A stretch of DNA of 64,000 bases from an uncultured Bradyrhizobium sp. (GTDB taxonomy: Bacteria; Pseudomonadota; Alphaproteobacteria; Rhizobiales; Xanthobacteraceae): assembly GCF_936928535.1 (NCBI RefSeq), contig NZ_CAKZHY010000092.1, positions 1 to 64,000 of the forward strand, read 5' to 3'. The position numbers were made by a program, and so were the translations under genes. The notes below the pieces were generated by a model that was given only the letters and a program-made list of their open reading frames with translations, made no database searches and was not told the origin of the DNA. Shown here piece by piece: positions 63,603 to 64,000 of the stretch. The number at the start of each line of letters is the position of its first letter. Positions within the stretch are counted from its first letter, which is position 1.

Positions 63603-64000
63603 ATGGCCACGGTGCAACTTCAGGGCATCCGCGAAGCCTATACGTTCGACGACGTGCTGCTCAAGCCGGGCCTGTCCGACGTCATGCCGGGCGAAGTCGA
63701 CATCCGCTCCCGCGTCACCCGCGCCATTCCGCTCAACATCCCGATCATGGCCTCGGCCATGGACACCGTCACCGAGGCCCGCATGGCGATCGCCATGGCG
63801 CAGGCCGGCGGCCTCGGCGTCATCCACCGCAATTTCGATCCCGAAGGGCAGGCCGCGCAGGTGCGGCAGGTCAAGCGCTACGAGTCGGGCATGGTGGTGA
63901 ACCCGCTCACGATCAGCCCCGACGCCACGCTCGACGACGCGCTCAAGCTGATGAGCGATCACGGCATCTCCGGCATTCCCGTCGTCACCGGCGCCGGCAA
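63603..64000 (+). CDS. guaB: IMP dehydrogenase, 3' partial
   Basis: Oxidises IMP to XMP, the first step of GMP synthesis. Starting at ATG 63603 after GGAAGGAG, the translated part reads MATVQLQGIREAYTFDDVLL and continues with PIMASAMDTVTEARMAIAMA, the IMPDH N-terminus, and begins the CBS domain (VVNPLTISPDATLDDALKLM). The gene runs off the window end, so the catalytic cysteine loop is not included. The family is unambiguous. Confidence 0.95.
   Translation, partial: MATVQLQGIREAYTFDDVLLKPGLSDVMPGEVDIRSRVTRAIPLNIPIMASAMDTVTEARMAIAMAQAGGLGVIHRNFDPEGQAAQVRQVKRYESGMVVNPLTISPDATLDDALKLMSDHGISGIPVVTGAG

Overview
The window reads as a chromosomal segment of an alphaproteobacterium of the Bradyrhizobium type (Nitrobacteraceae). 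I infer this from the high GC content, the C/G-ending codon preference, the dense packing of fatty-acid, amino-acid and sugar-acid catabolic genes, and the many short palindromic intergenic repeats typical of these genomes. I recognise no rRNA, tRNA, CRISPR array, phage or insertion sequence. About 62 genes are supported, two of them apparently broken by single-base frameshifts.

Layout. 1-2070: exbB (5' end outside the window), exbD and a tonB-family gene, an envelope energising unit. 2082-6760: a small membrane-tail protein, an M50 protease, a LysR regulator divergent from an EamA exporter, a GFA-type protein and a Tat-exported beta-lactamase-fold hydrolase. 6788-18784: a sugar-acid catabolic regulon with two SDR dehydrogenases, a pentonate-type IlvD/Edd dehydratase, a LacI regulator, a four-gene ABC importer, a DenD-like dehydrogenase, a KDG-type kinase and a KDPG aldolase. 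Two near-identical LacI-type operators flank the regulator gene, so one regulator probably controls both arms.

18845-24693: acyl-CoA metabolism, including a normal thiolase, a CaiB-type CoA-transferase, and a thiolase homologue without the nucleophilic cysteine coupled to a DUF35 partner, followed by a carboxymuconolactone-decarboxylase-like protein and a MazG-like protein. 24787-29560: a glutaminase-STAS-cyclic-nucleotide-domain fusion, a frameshifted biotin carrier gene divergent from an IclR regulator, and an acyl-CoA carboxyltransferase. 29883-38675: a secreted unknown, a flavin oxidase, a cytochrome c, a patatin gene split by a frameshift, an acetoacetate decarboxylase homologue, a CorA transporter, an OprB porin and an MFS transporter.

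38791-42364: thiolase, enoyl-CoA hydratase, thioesterase and TetR regulator. 42482-51483: a valine/isobutyrate degradation operon (mmsA, acyl-CoA dehydrogenase, hydroxyisobutyryl-CoA hydrolase, mmsB, then acyl-CoA synthetase, MaoC and SDR genes) opposite a LysR regulator. 51480-64000: a flavoprotein with an apparent CTG start, a D-threonine-aldolase-like enzyme, an ABC-F ATPase, a YaiI protein, a hot-dog protein, an orphan form-II CoxL-like molybdoprotein, ppx, rlmE, a DHA2 exporter and the start of guaB.

The most noteworthy items are the sugar-acid regulon of unresolved substrate, the Cys-less thiolase/DUF35 pair, the two frameshifted genes, the orphan CoxL, the 80-bp triple-hairpin repeats and several palindromic operators. 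I did not find a clearly unprecedented defence or mobile system.
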